DNA of 17,383 bases, from the NCBI GenBank assembly GCA_947381875.1, contig CANCXY010000040.1:1-17383 (forward strand), written 5' to 3'. Source of the stretch: an uncultured Clostridia bacterium. Its GTDB lineage: Bacteria; Bacillota; Clostridia; Oscillospirales; Ruminococcaceae. Below the pieces are notes generated by a model. It ran no database searches and was not told where the DNA came from. It saw only the letters and a program-made list of their open reading frames with translations. Below are positions 7,571 to 14,039 of the stretch, in pieces (position 1 is the first letter of the stretch; each line of letters starts with the position of its first letter). The translations under genes were made by a program, and so were the position numbers.

Positions 7571-7972
7571 ATGCGTAAAAAAGAAAGGTTCCAGTTTGCG
7601 TCGATCTATGCCGTCCTGTACACGGCCACCACCCTGCTGAACAGCGTGCTGTATCTGTGCAGCGGCATTTATGAGGACCCAAGCGGCAACTGGCATGAAT
7701 TGGACAGGGCGATAATCCTTCTGATCGGCATGACGGCTTTTATGCTATGTACATCTTTGCCGGTGAAGCCTGTGATTTTGCGGTATGCTATCGCCTATGT
7801 GCCGTCTCAACTATTGGCGTTTGGCTATGTGTGGTTTACCGGGTTCCGGGAGCCGCTGGCGAAAACAGCGTACCGGGATATCTGGATCAACTTTACGAGC
7901 CTGTTTGTCCTGATGTGTATCGCCAACACGGTGATAAGCGTCTGCAAGGAGAAAAAGAAGAAAAGCACTTAA
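7571..7972 (+). CDS. Small four-helix integral membrane protein, function unknown
   Basis: A 133-residue protein. Four hydrophobic segments are visible at about residues 10-33, 46-63, 68-90 and 102-123. The N-terminus (MRKKERFQF) and the C-terminus (CKEKKKKST) are both strongly basic, so both ends are expected in the cytoplasm. The start at 7571 is chosen because GGAGG lies 5 bases upstream; an in-frame ATG at 7559 overlaps that site. It has its own consensus promoter and a strong terminator. I do not recognise the family with confidence; it resembles the small DUF6608-like membrane proteins of clostridia, but this is a guess. No catalytic motif is seen. Confidence 0.75.
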   Translation: MRKKERFQFASIYAVLYTATTLLNSVLYLCSGIYEDPSGNWHELDRAIILLIGMTAFMLCTSLPVKPVILRYAIAYVPSQLLAFGYVWFTGFREPLAKTAYRDIWINFTSLFVLMCIANTVISVCKEKKKKST

Positions 7973-7978
7973 AAAAGA

Positions 7979-8009
7979 AAACCCCCTGCCATTCCGTGGC
8001 AGGGGGTTT
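7979..8009. terminator. Bidirectional terminator
   Basis: A 13-bp stem (AAACCCCCTGCCA and complement), loop TTCCG, with A-rich sequence on the left and T-rich on the right. It begins 7 bases after the membrane-protein stop and also lies just beyond the stop of the convergent gene at 8037, so it can serve both strands. Confidence 0.9.
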
Positions 8010-8036
8010 GTATTTGCCTGTGATACAAGTTTTGCC

Positions 8037-10868
8037 CTATGGTTTTTTCAGCAGCAGCGCGGCGCTGACAACAGCCGTCCATACGAGCTGATAGCAAAGC
8101 ACGATTCCGAAGGAAAGCCCGCCCAAACCCTGATAGAAGCTGAGCGCGACAGCCACGACAGCCCCTAACATGCAGGCGGTCATCAGGGCGACGCCCGCGA
8201 AGCGCTCACAGGCGGTGAACTGGGACGCGGCGTGCAAGCCGCCCAAAAGGGACGCGCACGCGCCGCTGTGGATCATCACGCCTTCGCTTTCAGGACGATA
8301 GGCAAGTTCCGCGGAAAGCGCGTCCTGCTCGGACTGGGAAAGCACTTTTACCGCGCCGTCCGGCAAATCGTAAACGGCGGTCACAAGCGGGGCGGTGATG
8401 TTGAAATCGTCCGCCTGCACCAAGACAGTCACATCGGAATCGGCCAGCCACTTTATCGACTCCGCCACCCGGCGGCTGGGCTGGTAGCTGACAATATACC
8501 TACCGAAAATTTTCCCCGCGACCGCCATATAGATGGCTGAGCGCTTCCCATTCTGGGTGTAGCGGCGCTCGTAATCAACGGAGGGAAGCTCCACATTGTG
8601 GCGCTTCATCATCTCGCGGCTGCCCAACAGCACACGGCGCTGGTCGATCCAGCCGGTAAAGCCGAACCCAATCTCCGCCGCCGCGTCCTTCACGTTCAAA
8701 AGCAGCTTTTCGTTGTTGTCCAAGATGCCCATGAATACCCCGCGCAGCGTTTCGCACCGGGGGGCCAGCATGCTGGCGGCGTAAAGGATGGCGATATCAA
8801 TGCGCTCTTTCTCAAACGTCTTGATGCCGTGCAGCCGCACACTGCCCGCCGGGAACAGCTCCCGCGCGCGCAGGAGGACCGTATTTGCACTGCGCAGCGT
8901 TTTCACCGCGCTTGGCCCCGGCACCACCGCGCCGCAGCGGGCCGCCGCGCGCTGTAAAAGGTCCATCGGCAGCGCGTAAGCAAGTGTGGCCCCCAGAGGG
9001 GCGGCCAGGCACATGGCCCCCGCAAAGGCGCTGAGCGACGCGGGCGCGCCGCCTTTCAGTGCGCCCACTACCGCGCAGATCAACGCCGACGCGGCAATGC
9101 CCCAGCTCAATTTCTGCGCGTAGTCGTCCAGGGCGTGGGCCGAGAAGCTCTGGCGCAGAAAGCCCTTGACGAGCGCCGTTGGGCGGTTCAGCAGCACATG
9201 CGGGTTCGCCTCGCCCGTGCCGTCGCACAGGCGCTTGGCCAACTGGTCTTTTTCCAGCATAAACGCCGCCTCGTGTTCATCGCCGGAGCTTGCAAGCGCG
9301 AAATTCGCACATACGGCGCGAAGCTGGATCCACTTGCCCAGGGCGTTGCCGCACAGGAGCAACGCGGCGATAGGCGAAAACAATGTGACCGTCTCCGGGC
9401 CGAACGACTGCGGCAGGCACAGCAGGGCCACGTTCTGCACGATGGCCGCCAACGCCGCCAGCGCGGCGAAGCTGTCTGTGGTGGGGCGCTGGAACAGCCC
9501 GCGCAGCCCCGCCGCCAGCGTGGAAAGCGAACTGAACGCCACGGCGGCCAAAAGCACCAGGTTTGTCACCAGGTATGTGAGCGGCGCAATCTTCGGGTCC
9601 AGCGCAGGGATGGCGGGAAGGCCGCCCTCGCGGGCCGAAAGCCCTAAGTAGAGCAGGAACAGCGTAAGTACGCCGGTAAAACAGGTGCGCACCAGGCGCG
9701 TTTCACACATCGCGCCCAGCTCGCCCGCCACAACGGGGGCGTCGGAGAGGCTGCCATACTCCTCGATTTCCGCTTCGCCCATCAGCGGGGCGCTGTCATC
9801 TTTGGGGCGGATTGCGCCATATTCGCCGGTGCGCGTGCGGGAAATGGGGATGTCAATATCTACTGTATAGCCGTCGCGGCGCGCCTCTTTTGTGCCCAGG
9901 GCGAGGGAGTCGGTGCCGGTGATGGCGCGCGCCACGATGGACGGCGAAATGGATACCTGCCGCCCCGACTTCCCCTCTTTTTTCTGCGCCATATCGCGCA
10001 CGGCATTGTTGATATCCCCGGTGCCCACAGGCGCTTTGCTGTTTTTGATGGCCTGGACATCCTCAATCAGGTCCGGCAGCTTTTCAAATTCGCCTGTAAA
10101 GCCCTCGGTCGTCGATTCATAATATTCGCCCTGTTCGGCCCCTTCGCCTTCCTCGGTGTGCCGGGCGAACAGTTTGGAAAAAAAGCTGTTTTTATCTTTT
10201 TTGCGGCGCGCGCTCCCGTCAGGCGCGTCTATCACGCTGGTGGTGAAGAAATCGCGGAAGCGGTCGTCCACCTCGCCAAATAACTGGTTGCCCGTCGCGA
10301 AGGGGTCGGGGGCGGCGGGAGGCGGCGTGTTTTCCGCCTGTGATTCGGCGGGCGGCTGCGGCGCGGCGCTCTGCGCGGGGGCGTCCGGGCGCGGCGCGGG
10401 CTTGTCCGGCTCCTTTTTCTCTGTCCCTTTTTCCTCGGCTTCCCTGCGGAGCTGTTCCACGGCCTCCCTGCGCGCCTGCTCTAAAAGCTGTTCGCGCGCC
10501 TGGGCCTGCTTTTTCGCTTCGGCCTCGGCATATGCCTTGATATTCGGCAGCTCATGCGTCTCCGGTTCGGGCGGCTGCGGGGGTGGCGGCGGCGGGGCCT
10601 GTGCCGGGGCGGGCCGGGGCGGTTCAGGACACACAGGCGAGGCTGCGGGCTGCTGTGTAAACACGGGCCTCGGCAGCAGTACCGGGCTTACGACTGTGCG
10701 CTTCGGCGCGGCATTGATGCCAAGCTCGGAGAGGATGGCGTCAAGCTGGTCGTCTGAAGCATTCACGGGGCCGGTACGGTTTTCCTTTTCCCGTGTCTCC
10801 TGCACCTGTTCCAGGATATGGTCTATTTCCGAATCCCGGATGATGCGCGGTTTTGGATCACTGTTCAA
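8037..10868 (-). CDS. Membrane protein with P1B-type ATPase architecture but no catalytic motifs (pseudo-P-type ATPase), long disordered N-terminus
   Basis: A 943-residue protein. Residues 1 to about 390 are low-complexity and cytoplasmic: poly-Pro at 91-102, an Ala/Glu/Arg coiled-coil-like stretch at 111-150, a Pro/Ala linker, then an acidic region. Eight hydrophobic segments follow at about 394-411, 428-448, 466-485, 493-511, 587-604, 612-634, 890-911 and 915-938. This 4+2+2 order matches metal-transporting P1B ATPases. Residues 618-667 align without gaps to the CPC-to-DKTGT segment, with Ala623-Pro624-Leu625 at CPC and ANTVLLRARELFP (661-673) at VDTVVFDKTGTLT, so the phosphorylated Asp is Arg667. 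VLLGSREMM (746-754) and IYMAVAGKIFGRYIV (779-793) resemble the nucleotide-domain end and the P-domain entry. TGDN reads Gln-Ala-Asp-Asp (818-821) and GDGxND is absent. It should not pump; a sensing or scaffold role is inference. The start is TTG inside rlmB's stop (TTGA), supported by GGAGGG 6 bases upstream. Confidence 0.72.
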   Translation of the reverse strand: MNSDPKPRIIRDSEIDHILEQVQETREKENRTGPVNASDDQLDAILSELGINAAPKRTVVSPVLLPRPVFTQQPAASPVCPEPPRPAPAQAPPPPPPQPPEPETHELPNIKAYAEAEAKKQAQAREQLLEQARREAVEQLRREAEEKGTEKKEPDKPAPRPDAPAQSAAPQPPAESQAENTPPPAAPDPFATGNQLFGEVDDRFRDFFTTSVIDAPDGSARRKKDKNSFFSKLFARHTEEGEGAEQGEYYESTTEGFTGEFEKLPDLIEDVQAIKNSKAPVGTGDINNAVRDMAQKKEGKSGRQVSISPSIVARAITGTDSLALGTKEARRDGYTVDIDIPISRTRTGEYGAIRPKDDSAPLMGEAEIEEYGSLSDAPVVAGELGAMCETRLVRTCFTGVLTLFLLYLGLSAREGGLPAIPALDPKIAPLTYLVTNLVLLAAVAFSSLSTLAAGLRGLFQRPTTDSFAALAALAAIVQNVALLCLPQSFGPETVTLFSPIAALLLCGNALGKWIQLRAVCANFALASSGDEHEAAFMLEKDQLAKRLCDGTGEANPHVLLNRPTALVKGFLRQSFSAHALDDYAQKLSWGIAASALICAVVGALKGGAPASLSAFAGAMCLAAPLGATLAYALPMDLLQRAAARCGAVVPGPSAVKTLRSANTVLLRARELFPAGSVRLHGIKTFEKERIDIAILYAASMLAPRCETLRGVFMGILDNNEKLLLNVKDAAAEIGFGFTGWIDQRRVLLGSREMMKRHNVELPSVDYERRYTQNGKRSAIYMAVAGKIFGRYIVSYQPSRRVAESIKWLADSDVTVLVQADDFNITAPLVTAVYDLPDGAVKVLSQSEQDALSAELAYRPESEGVMIHSGACASLLGGLHAASQFTACERFAGVALMTACMLGAVVAVALSFYQGLGGLSFGIVLCYQLVWTAVVSAALLLKKP

Positions 10869-11653
10869 TCGAATCCCTCCGTTTCCCGCTGACGCATGAT
10901 CTCATACAAAACGATACCGGCGGCCACCGATACATTAAAGCTGTCCACGCCTGTATCCGTGCGCGCCATAGGCAGGGCGAGCGCGCCGTCGCACAGGGAA
11001 CGCACGAGGGGCGAAACGCCTTTGCCCTCCGCCCCCAACACCAGCGCAATGGGACCGCGCAGGTTTTCACGGAACGGCGGGCGACCGCCGAGGTCGGCAC
11101 AGTAGACGAACACGCCCTGCGCTTTCAGGCGGCGGACCGTCTCGCCGATATTGGCTACGCGCGCTACGGGCAGGCGCGCCGCCGCGCCCGCGCTGCTTTT
11201 CAGCACGGCGGGCGTCACCGACACACCGCCGCGCCGGGGAATCACCGCGCCATGCGCGCCGCACAAAAGCGCCGTGCGCAGGACAGCGCCCAGGTTATGG
11301 GGATCCTCGATGCCGTCCGCCAACACAAGGAAAGGCGGTTCCCCCTTTTCCGCCGCGCCCTGCATGAGCTGTTCTACTGAAACATATTCCACGCACGCGC
11401 CAAAGGCCGCGATGCCCTGATGGCTGTCCGTGCCGCACATGGCGCGCAGCTTGGCGGCATGCACGCGCTTCACGACAGCCCCTGCCTCCCGCGCCAGGGC
11501 GGTGTAGTAAGACGCCTCGGCGGGGCGCATCGTATCCTGTATCCACACGGTATCCACACCCGCGCCGCTTTTGAGGAGCTGGGCCACCGCGTTTTTGCCG
11601 AAGGCGGGGGCGGTACGTCCCTCCGCGCTGTTTTCCTGCCGTTTATCTTCCAT
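10865..11653 (-). CDS. rlmB: 23S rRNA 2'-O-methyltransferase of the SpoU/TrmH family (RlmB)
   Basis: A 262-residue SPOUT-class enzyme that transfers a methyl group from S-adenosylmethionine to a ribose 2'-OH in rRNA; RlmB acts on G2251 of the 23S peptidyl-transferase loop. The N-terminal substrate-binding domain (about 18-90, starting FGKNAVAQLL) is followed by the three family motifs. Motif 1 is DGIEDPHNLGAVLRTA (113-128) with the catalytic Asn120 and Arg126. Motif 2 is ALVLGAEGKGV (203-213). Motif 3 is DSFNVSVAAGIVLYE (237-251), which forms the trefoil-knot cofactor pocket. GGGAG lies 8 bases before the ATG. The stop overlaps the TTG start of the following pseudo-ATPase gene, so the two are translationally coupled. 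tRNA-directed relatives (TrmH) cannot be excluded, but the length and the N-terminal domain favour RlmB. Confidence 0.92.
   Translation of the reverse strand: MEDKRQENSAEGRTAPAFGKNAVAQLLKSGAGVDTVWIQDTMRPAEASYYTALAREAGAVVKRVHAAKLRAMCGTDSHQGIAAFGACVEYVSVEQLMQGAAEKGEPPFLVLADGIEDPHNLGAVLRTALLCGAHGAVIPRRGGVSVTPAVLKSSAGAAARLPVARVANIGETVRRLKAQGVFVYCADLGGRPPFRENLRGPIALVLGAEGKGVSPLVRSLCDGALALPMARTDTGVDSFNVSVAAGIVLYEIMRQRETEGFD
10875..10880 (-). promoter_or_regulatory. Ribosome binding site deciding the TTG start of the pseudo-ATPase gene
   Basis: The minus strand reads GGAGGG 6 bases before TTG at 10868. It lies inside the rlmB coding sequence, and TTG shares its last two bases with the rlmB TGA stop. 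Spacing and strength support TTG over any later ATG. Confidence 0.8.
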
Positions 11654-11691
11654 GCCATTATCTCCCGCAATATACTCTTATACAAAATACC

Positions 11692-11720
11692 AGTATACCA
11701 CAGAACGTTTCCGTTTTCTA
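11692..11720 (-). promoter_or_regulatory. Candidate promoter for rlmB and the pseudo-ATPase gene
   Basis: On the minus strand, -35 TAGAAA (11720-11715), 17 bases, then an extended -10 TGGTATACT (-10 at 11697-11692). It lies 39 bases before the rlmB start. The -35 matches the consensus at four of six positions. Confidence 0.5.
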
Positions 11721-11767
11721 CCTTTTTTGTGTGAAACAATGTTTCAAAAAGTGCATAAAAATTTTCA

Positions 11768-11791
11768 GCGCCCATACATATGTATGGGCGC
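11768..11791 (-). terminator. Perfect 24-base palindrome, probable terminator
   Basis: The arms GCGCCCATAC and GTATGGGCGC close an ATAT loop. On the minus strand it is followed by TGAAAATTTTTATG, so it reads as a factor-independent terminator for the upstream small gene. A protein-binding palindrome is the alternative. Confidence 0.6.
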
Positions 11792-11884
11792 GATGAAAGT
11801 TTCCGTCCACCCTTTTCACTGTGCCCGCAGGCGCGTCCACGCGAGCAACCGCCGCGCAGCGGCGGCTCTTAGCGAGTCGGAAAG

Positions 11885-11960
11885 GGTGGCGGAGTCCAGA
11901 GGCAGAGCCGCTGGCAGGATTCCAAAGGACAGCGCCCTTTGGGCCGGCGGCAGCCCAACA
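11885..11960 (-). repeat. Hairpin-array 3'-UTR element, copy 2 (degenerate)
   Basis: Read on the minus strand it starts 1 base after the TGA of the small gene. It has the modules TTGGGC...GCCCAA (11958-11939), an imperfect CCAAAGGGC-type hairpin, and an imperfect CCAGCGGC/GCCTCTGG hairpin, then GGACTCCGC. Its first bases, CTGTTGGGCTGCCGCC, match those right after the fba stop (13846 onward) almost exactly. The fourth module is replaced by unrelated sequence. Confidence 0.75.
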
Positions 11961-11961
11961 G

Positions 11962-12210
11962 TCAGCGCAGGAGCAGCCAGGCAGCGCCGGCGGCGAGGGC
12001 GGCGGCGGTGAGCAGGAGGCAGAGGCGCAGGCGGGGGGAGAGCAGGGAAGAACGCCAGGAGACAAGGCCCGCGGCGTATTTTTCGGCCGCGTCACGGCTG
12101 CGGCCCAGGCGGACGGCCTCGCTTTCCGGTTTCAGGAATACGAGTACGCGCTCGATGCTCTCATCCTGCGGCTCTACGATTTCTACTACGCATTTGTTGA
12201 CGCCTTTCAT
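11962..12210 (-). CDS. Small tail-anchored membrane protein, function unknown
   Basis: An 82-residue protein. Residues 1-58 are charged and soluble, with a possible beta-rich start (NKCVVEIVEPQDESIERVLVFL, about 5-26). Residues about 59-81 are a Leu/Ala-rich membrane segment ending in Arg, so the protein is probably anchored by its C-terminus with the N-terminal part in the cytoplasm. The start at 12210 is preceded by AGGAAGGG about 6 bases upstream. A longer in-frame start at 12543 would run through the DnaA-box region and is unlikely. I do not recognise the family. It precedes rlmB on the same strand, but a palindromic terminator and a promoter lie between them. Confidence 0.65.
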   Translation of the reverse strand: MKGVNKCVVEIVEPQDESIERVLVFLKPESEAVRLGRSRDAAEKYAAGLVSWRSSLLSPRLRLCLLLTAAALAAGAAWLLLR

Positions 12211-12455
12211 GCAATCCCTTCCTCTTTCTTTTCCAGGCGTGTCCCAAAACGCAGGGGTTTTGTGTCCCCTCGCAAGGCGGGGGCGCACAGGAATATCCTT
12301 GCGGGTTGGGCATGCTCTTTTCCTTTTGGGAAAAGTGTGGGCGGAGGGCGCGCAAATTAAACAGTTTTTGCGGCGGAATTTCTCTGTTCTGCCCCGTTTG
12401 TCCATTCGTAAAGGCTGGTATACACCTTGTAAATGGTAAAAATATCCGGGTTGAT

Positions 12456-12818
12456 TGTTGAAAACTCGGTTGAAAGAGTGGAAAACCCGCTCTGTTTGCC
12501 CGTTTTTCGGCCTTTTGGATGAAGTTATCCACCGGGTTTTCAACAGGCGGTTGAAAACTTTTCACAAAACCCTGTGTTGAAATTTGGGCGTCAAGTTGGG
12601 ATTGTGCCGAGATTTTTCGAGGGAACCTTCTTTTTTTCGCCGTTTTGTCGAATGGGGCGCGCCAGATATTTCCTTTATACACCATGTTCTTCCATATTTT
12701 ATACGAGGAAAAGTTTTCCACAATTTTGCACAAGTTTTCAACATGAAGGGGGGAAAGAGGGCATAGGAGAAAAGTTTTTGAGTATCCTCCGCCCGCCAGG
12801 TAGGGAATATGTGGAAAA
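12456..12818. other. Cluster of DnaA-box-like 9-mers in a 771-bp non-coding region (possible replication origin or DnaA-binding locus)
   Basis: The gap 12211-12981 has no credible gene. Within it are TGTTGAAAA 12456-12464, AGTGGAAAA 12477-12485, TTATCCACC 12525-12533, TTTTCAACA 12537-12545, GGTTGAAAA 12549-12557, TTTTCACAA 12559-12567, TGTTGAAAT 12575-12583, TTTTCCACA 12714-12722, TTTTGCACA 12724-12732, TTTTCAACA 12735-12743 and TGTGGAAAA 12810-12818. The bacterial DnaA box is TTATCCACA, and TTTTCCACA and TTTTCAACA are common variants in clostridial origins. Boxes occur on both strands in a left group and a right group, flanking a stretch with T-runs (about 12610-12645) and AT-rich sequence (12660-12705). 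Genes to the left point mainly left and fba points right. 12211-12440 and 12819-12895 show nothing else clear. Confidence 0.6.
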
Positions 12819-12895
12819 TCTTCCCTCGCTTTGAACATTCCCCAGAGGGATCAGAGGCCTATCGCGCGAAAAAGAGAAAAAAGCGGCGCGGGCGA

Positions 12896-12924
12896 TTGAT
12901 TTTGCGGTCCCGGTGCGGTATACT
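12896..12924 (+). promoter_or_regulatory. Promoter of fba
   Basis: -35 TTGATT (12896-12901), a 17-base spacer, -10 TATACT (12919-12924). It lies about 57 bases before the fba start and is overlapped at its downstream edge by a palindrome. Confidence 0.82.
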
Positions 12925-12940
12925 GTTATTATTATAACAG
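12923..12940 (+). promoter_or_regulatory. Rex-like operator over the fba transcription start
   Basis: CTGTTAT-TATT-ATAACAG is a perfect 7-bp dyad. Its TGTTA-N6-TAACA core and 18-base length match the core of the clostridial Rex consensus TTGTTAANNNNTTAACAA; the outer and seventh positions differ. It overlaps the last two bases of the -10 box and the likely start point, as expected for a repressor. Rex responds to the NADH/NAD+ ratio. Confidence 0.5.
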
Positions 12941-12981
12941 GGCGGTGCATCTGCCGCCTGACGCTCAGGAGGGTAACGATT

Positions 12982-13845
12982 ATGCTTGTAAACGCAACCG
13001 AAATGCTGCAAAAGGCGCGCGACGGCCACTATGCCGTCGGCCAGTTCAACATCAACAACTTAGAGTGGACCAAAGCGGCCCTGCAAGCCGCCGAGGAGCT
13101 GCAAAGCCCGATCATCCTCGGCGTATCCGAGGGCGCGGGAAAGTATATGACAGGCTTCCCCACCGTCGCCGCGATGGTAAAGGCCATGATCGGCACGCTG
13201 CATATCACCGTGCCTGTGGCGCTGCATCTGGACCACGGCACCTACGAGGGCGCAAAAGCGTGCATCGAGGCGGGCTTCTCCTCCATCATGTTCGACGGCA
13301 GCCACTACGCCATTGATGAAAACATTGCCAAAACCACCGAGCTGGTCGCGCTGGCGCACGAAAAGGGCCTTTCCATCGAGGCCGAAGTGGGCAGCATCGG
13401 CGGCGAGGAAGACGGCGTGGTCGGCATGGGCGAGATCGCGGACGCCGACGAGTGCGCGCGCATCGCATCGCTGGGCATTGATTTCCTCGCGGCGGGCATC
13501 GGCAACATCCACGGCGTATATCCCGCCAACTGGAAGGGCCTCGATTTTGGCGCGCTGGAAAAGATCCATAACGCGACCAACCACATCCCCCTCGTGCTGC
13601 ACGGCGGCACCGGTATCCCCGACGAGATGATCCAGAAGGCGATCGGACTGGGCGTGTCGAAGATCAACGTCAACACCGAATGCCAGTTATCGTTTGCCAA
13701 AGCAACGCGCGAATACATCGAAGCAGGCAAAGACCAGCAGGGCAAAGGCTTTGACCCCCGCAAACTCCTGGCCCCTGGCGCGGCGGCCATCAAAGAGACC
13801 GTCAAAACTAAAATGGCCCTGTTCGGTTCCGTCGGCAAAGCGTGA
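12982..13845 (+). CDS. fba: Class II fructose-1,6-bisphosphate aldolase
   Basis: A 287-residue zinc-dependent aldolase that splits fructose-1,6-bisphosphate into dihydroxyacetone phosphate and glyceraldehyde-3-phosphate in glycolysis, and the reverse in gluconeogenesis. Family motifs in order: GQFNINNLEW (20-29), ALHLDHGTYEG (80-90) with catalytic Asp84 and zinc ligand His85, IEAEVGSIGGEEDG (132-145), AGIGNIHGVY (171-180) with zinc ligand His177, PLVLHGGTGIP (203-213) with zinc ligand His207, and KINVNTE (227-233). The length is normal. The start at 12982 has AGGAGGG (12967-12973) 8 bases upstream; an in-frame ATG at 12913 lies inside the promoter and is rejected. Tagatose-bisphosphate aldolases are close relatives, but no sugar-operon genes adjoin, so the glycolytic role is favoured. 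Confidence 0.94.
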   Translation: MLVNATEMLQKARDGHYAVGQFNINNLEWTKAALQAAEELQSPIILGVSEGAGKYMTGFPTVAAMVKAMIGTLHITVPVALHLDHGTYEGAKACIEAGFSSIMFDGSHYAIDENIAKTTELVALAHEKGLSIEAEVGSIGGEEDGVVGMGEIADADECARIASLGIDFLAAGIGNIHGVYPANWKGLDFGALEKIHNATNHIPLVLHGGTGIPDEMIQKAIGLGVSKINVNTECQLSFAKATREYIEAGKDQQGKGFDPRKLLAPGAAAIKETVKTKMALFGSVGKA

Positions 13846-13848
13846 TTG

Positions 13849-13958
13849 TTGGGCTGCCGCCCAAACCTGCCAAAAGGGCGCTGCCCTTTTGGAATCCTGC
13901 CAGAGGCGCCGCCTCTGGACTCCGCCAAAGGGGCGCAGCCCCTTTGGAAACCCATCTT
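13849..13958 (+). repeat. Hairpin-array 3'-UTR element, copy 3 (most complete)
   Basis: Four hairpins in a row, starting 3 bases after the fba stop: TTGGGC/GCCCAA (13849-13864), CCAAAAGGGC/GCCCTTTTGG (13870-13892), CCAGAGGC/GCCTCTGG (13900-13918), CCAAAGGGGC/GCCCCTTTGG (13925-13947), then AAACCCATCTT. Copies 1 and 2 share these modules and the GGACTCCGC joint. Confidence 0.88.
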
Positions 13959-13973
13959 ATTGGAATGGATGTG

Positions 13974-14001
13974 TCCCCTCGCCCACAGCAGGGCGGGGGG
14001 A
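13974..14001 (+). terminator. Terminator downstream of fba
   Basis: An 11-bp stem (TCCCCTCGCCC with a G-rich partner, one G-T pair) has a 6-base loop, followed by TTTTATCTTATTTTTTCTG. This is a typical factor-independent terminator, placed after the hairpin array. Confidence 0.8.
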
Positions 14002-14039
14002 TTTTATCTTATTTTTTCTGGGCTGTCCTGTGTGCCTCT

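Larger units (their letters stand above)
11654..11961. other. Intergenic region between rlmB and the small tail-anchored protein gene
   Basis: 308 bases without a gene. From right to left it holds the hairpin-array element (11885-11960), a GC hairpin CCGCCGC/GCGGCGG (11849-11865), a distant 9-base inverted pair CCACCCTTT/AAAGGGTGG (11807-11815 with 11881-11889), and a perfect palindrome with T-rich flank (11768-11791). It ends with a short dyad TGAAAC-AAT-GTTTCA (11732-11746), a possible operator, and the rlmB promoter region. Confidence 0.6.

Noticed and set aside
8037..10868. Functional heavy-metal or cation-exporting ATPase
   Set aside because: There is no phosphorylatable Asp motif, CPC, TGD-N or GDGxND, although the fold order matches.
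10865..11653. Toxin/antitoxin or phage content around rlmB
   Set aside because: The genes are housekeeping-like and no integrase, attachment site or phage structural gene is seen.
12211..12543. Longer version (193 residues) of the small membrane protein, and overlapping frames across the same gap
   Set aside because: The added part is basic low-complexity sequence running through DnaA-box-like repeats; the ATG at 12210 has a good ribosome binding site.
12913..12981. Upstream in-frame start for fba
   Set aside because: It overlaps the -10 box and the palindrome, and class II aldolases start near the MLVNATEML sequence.
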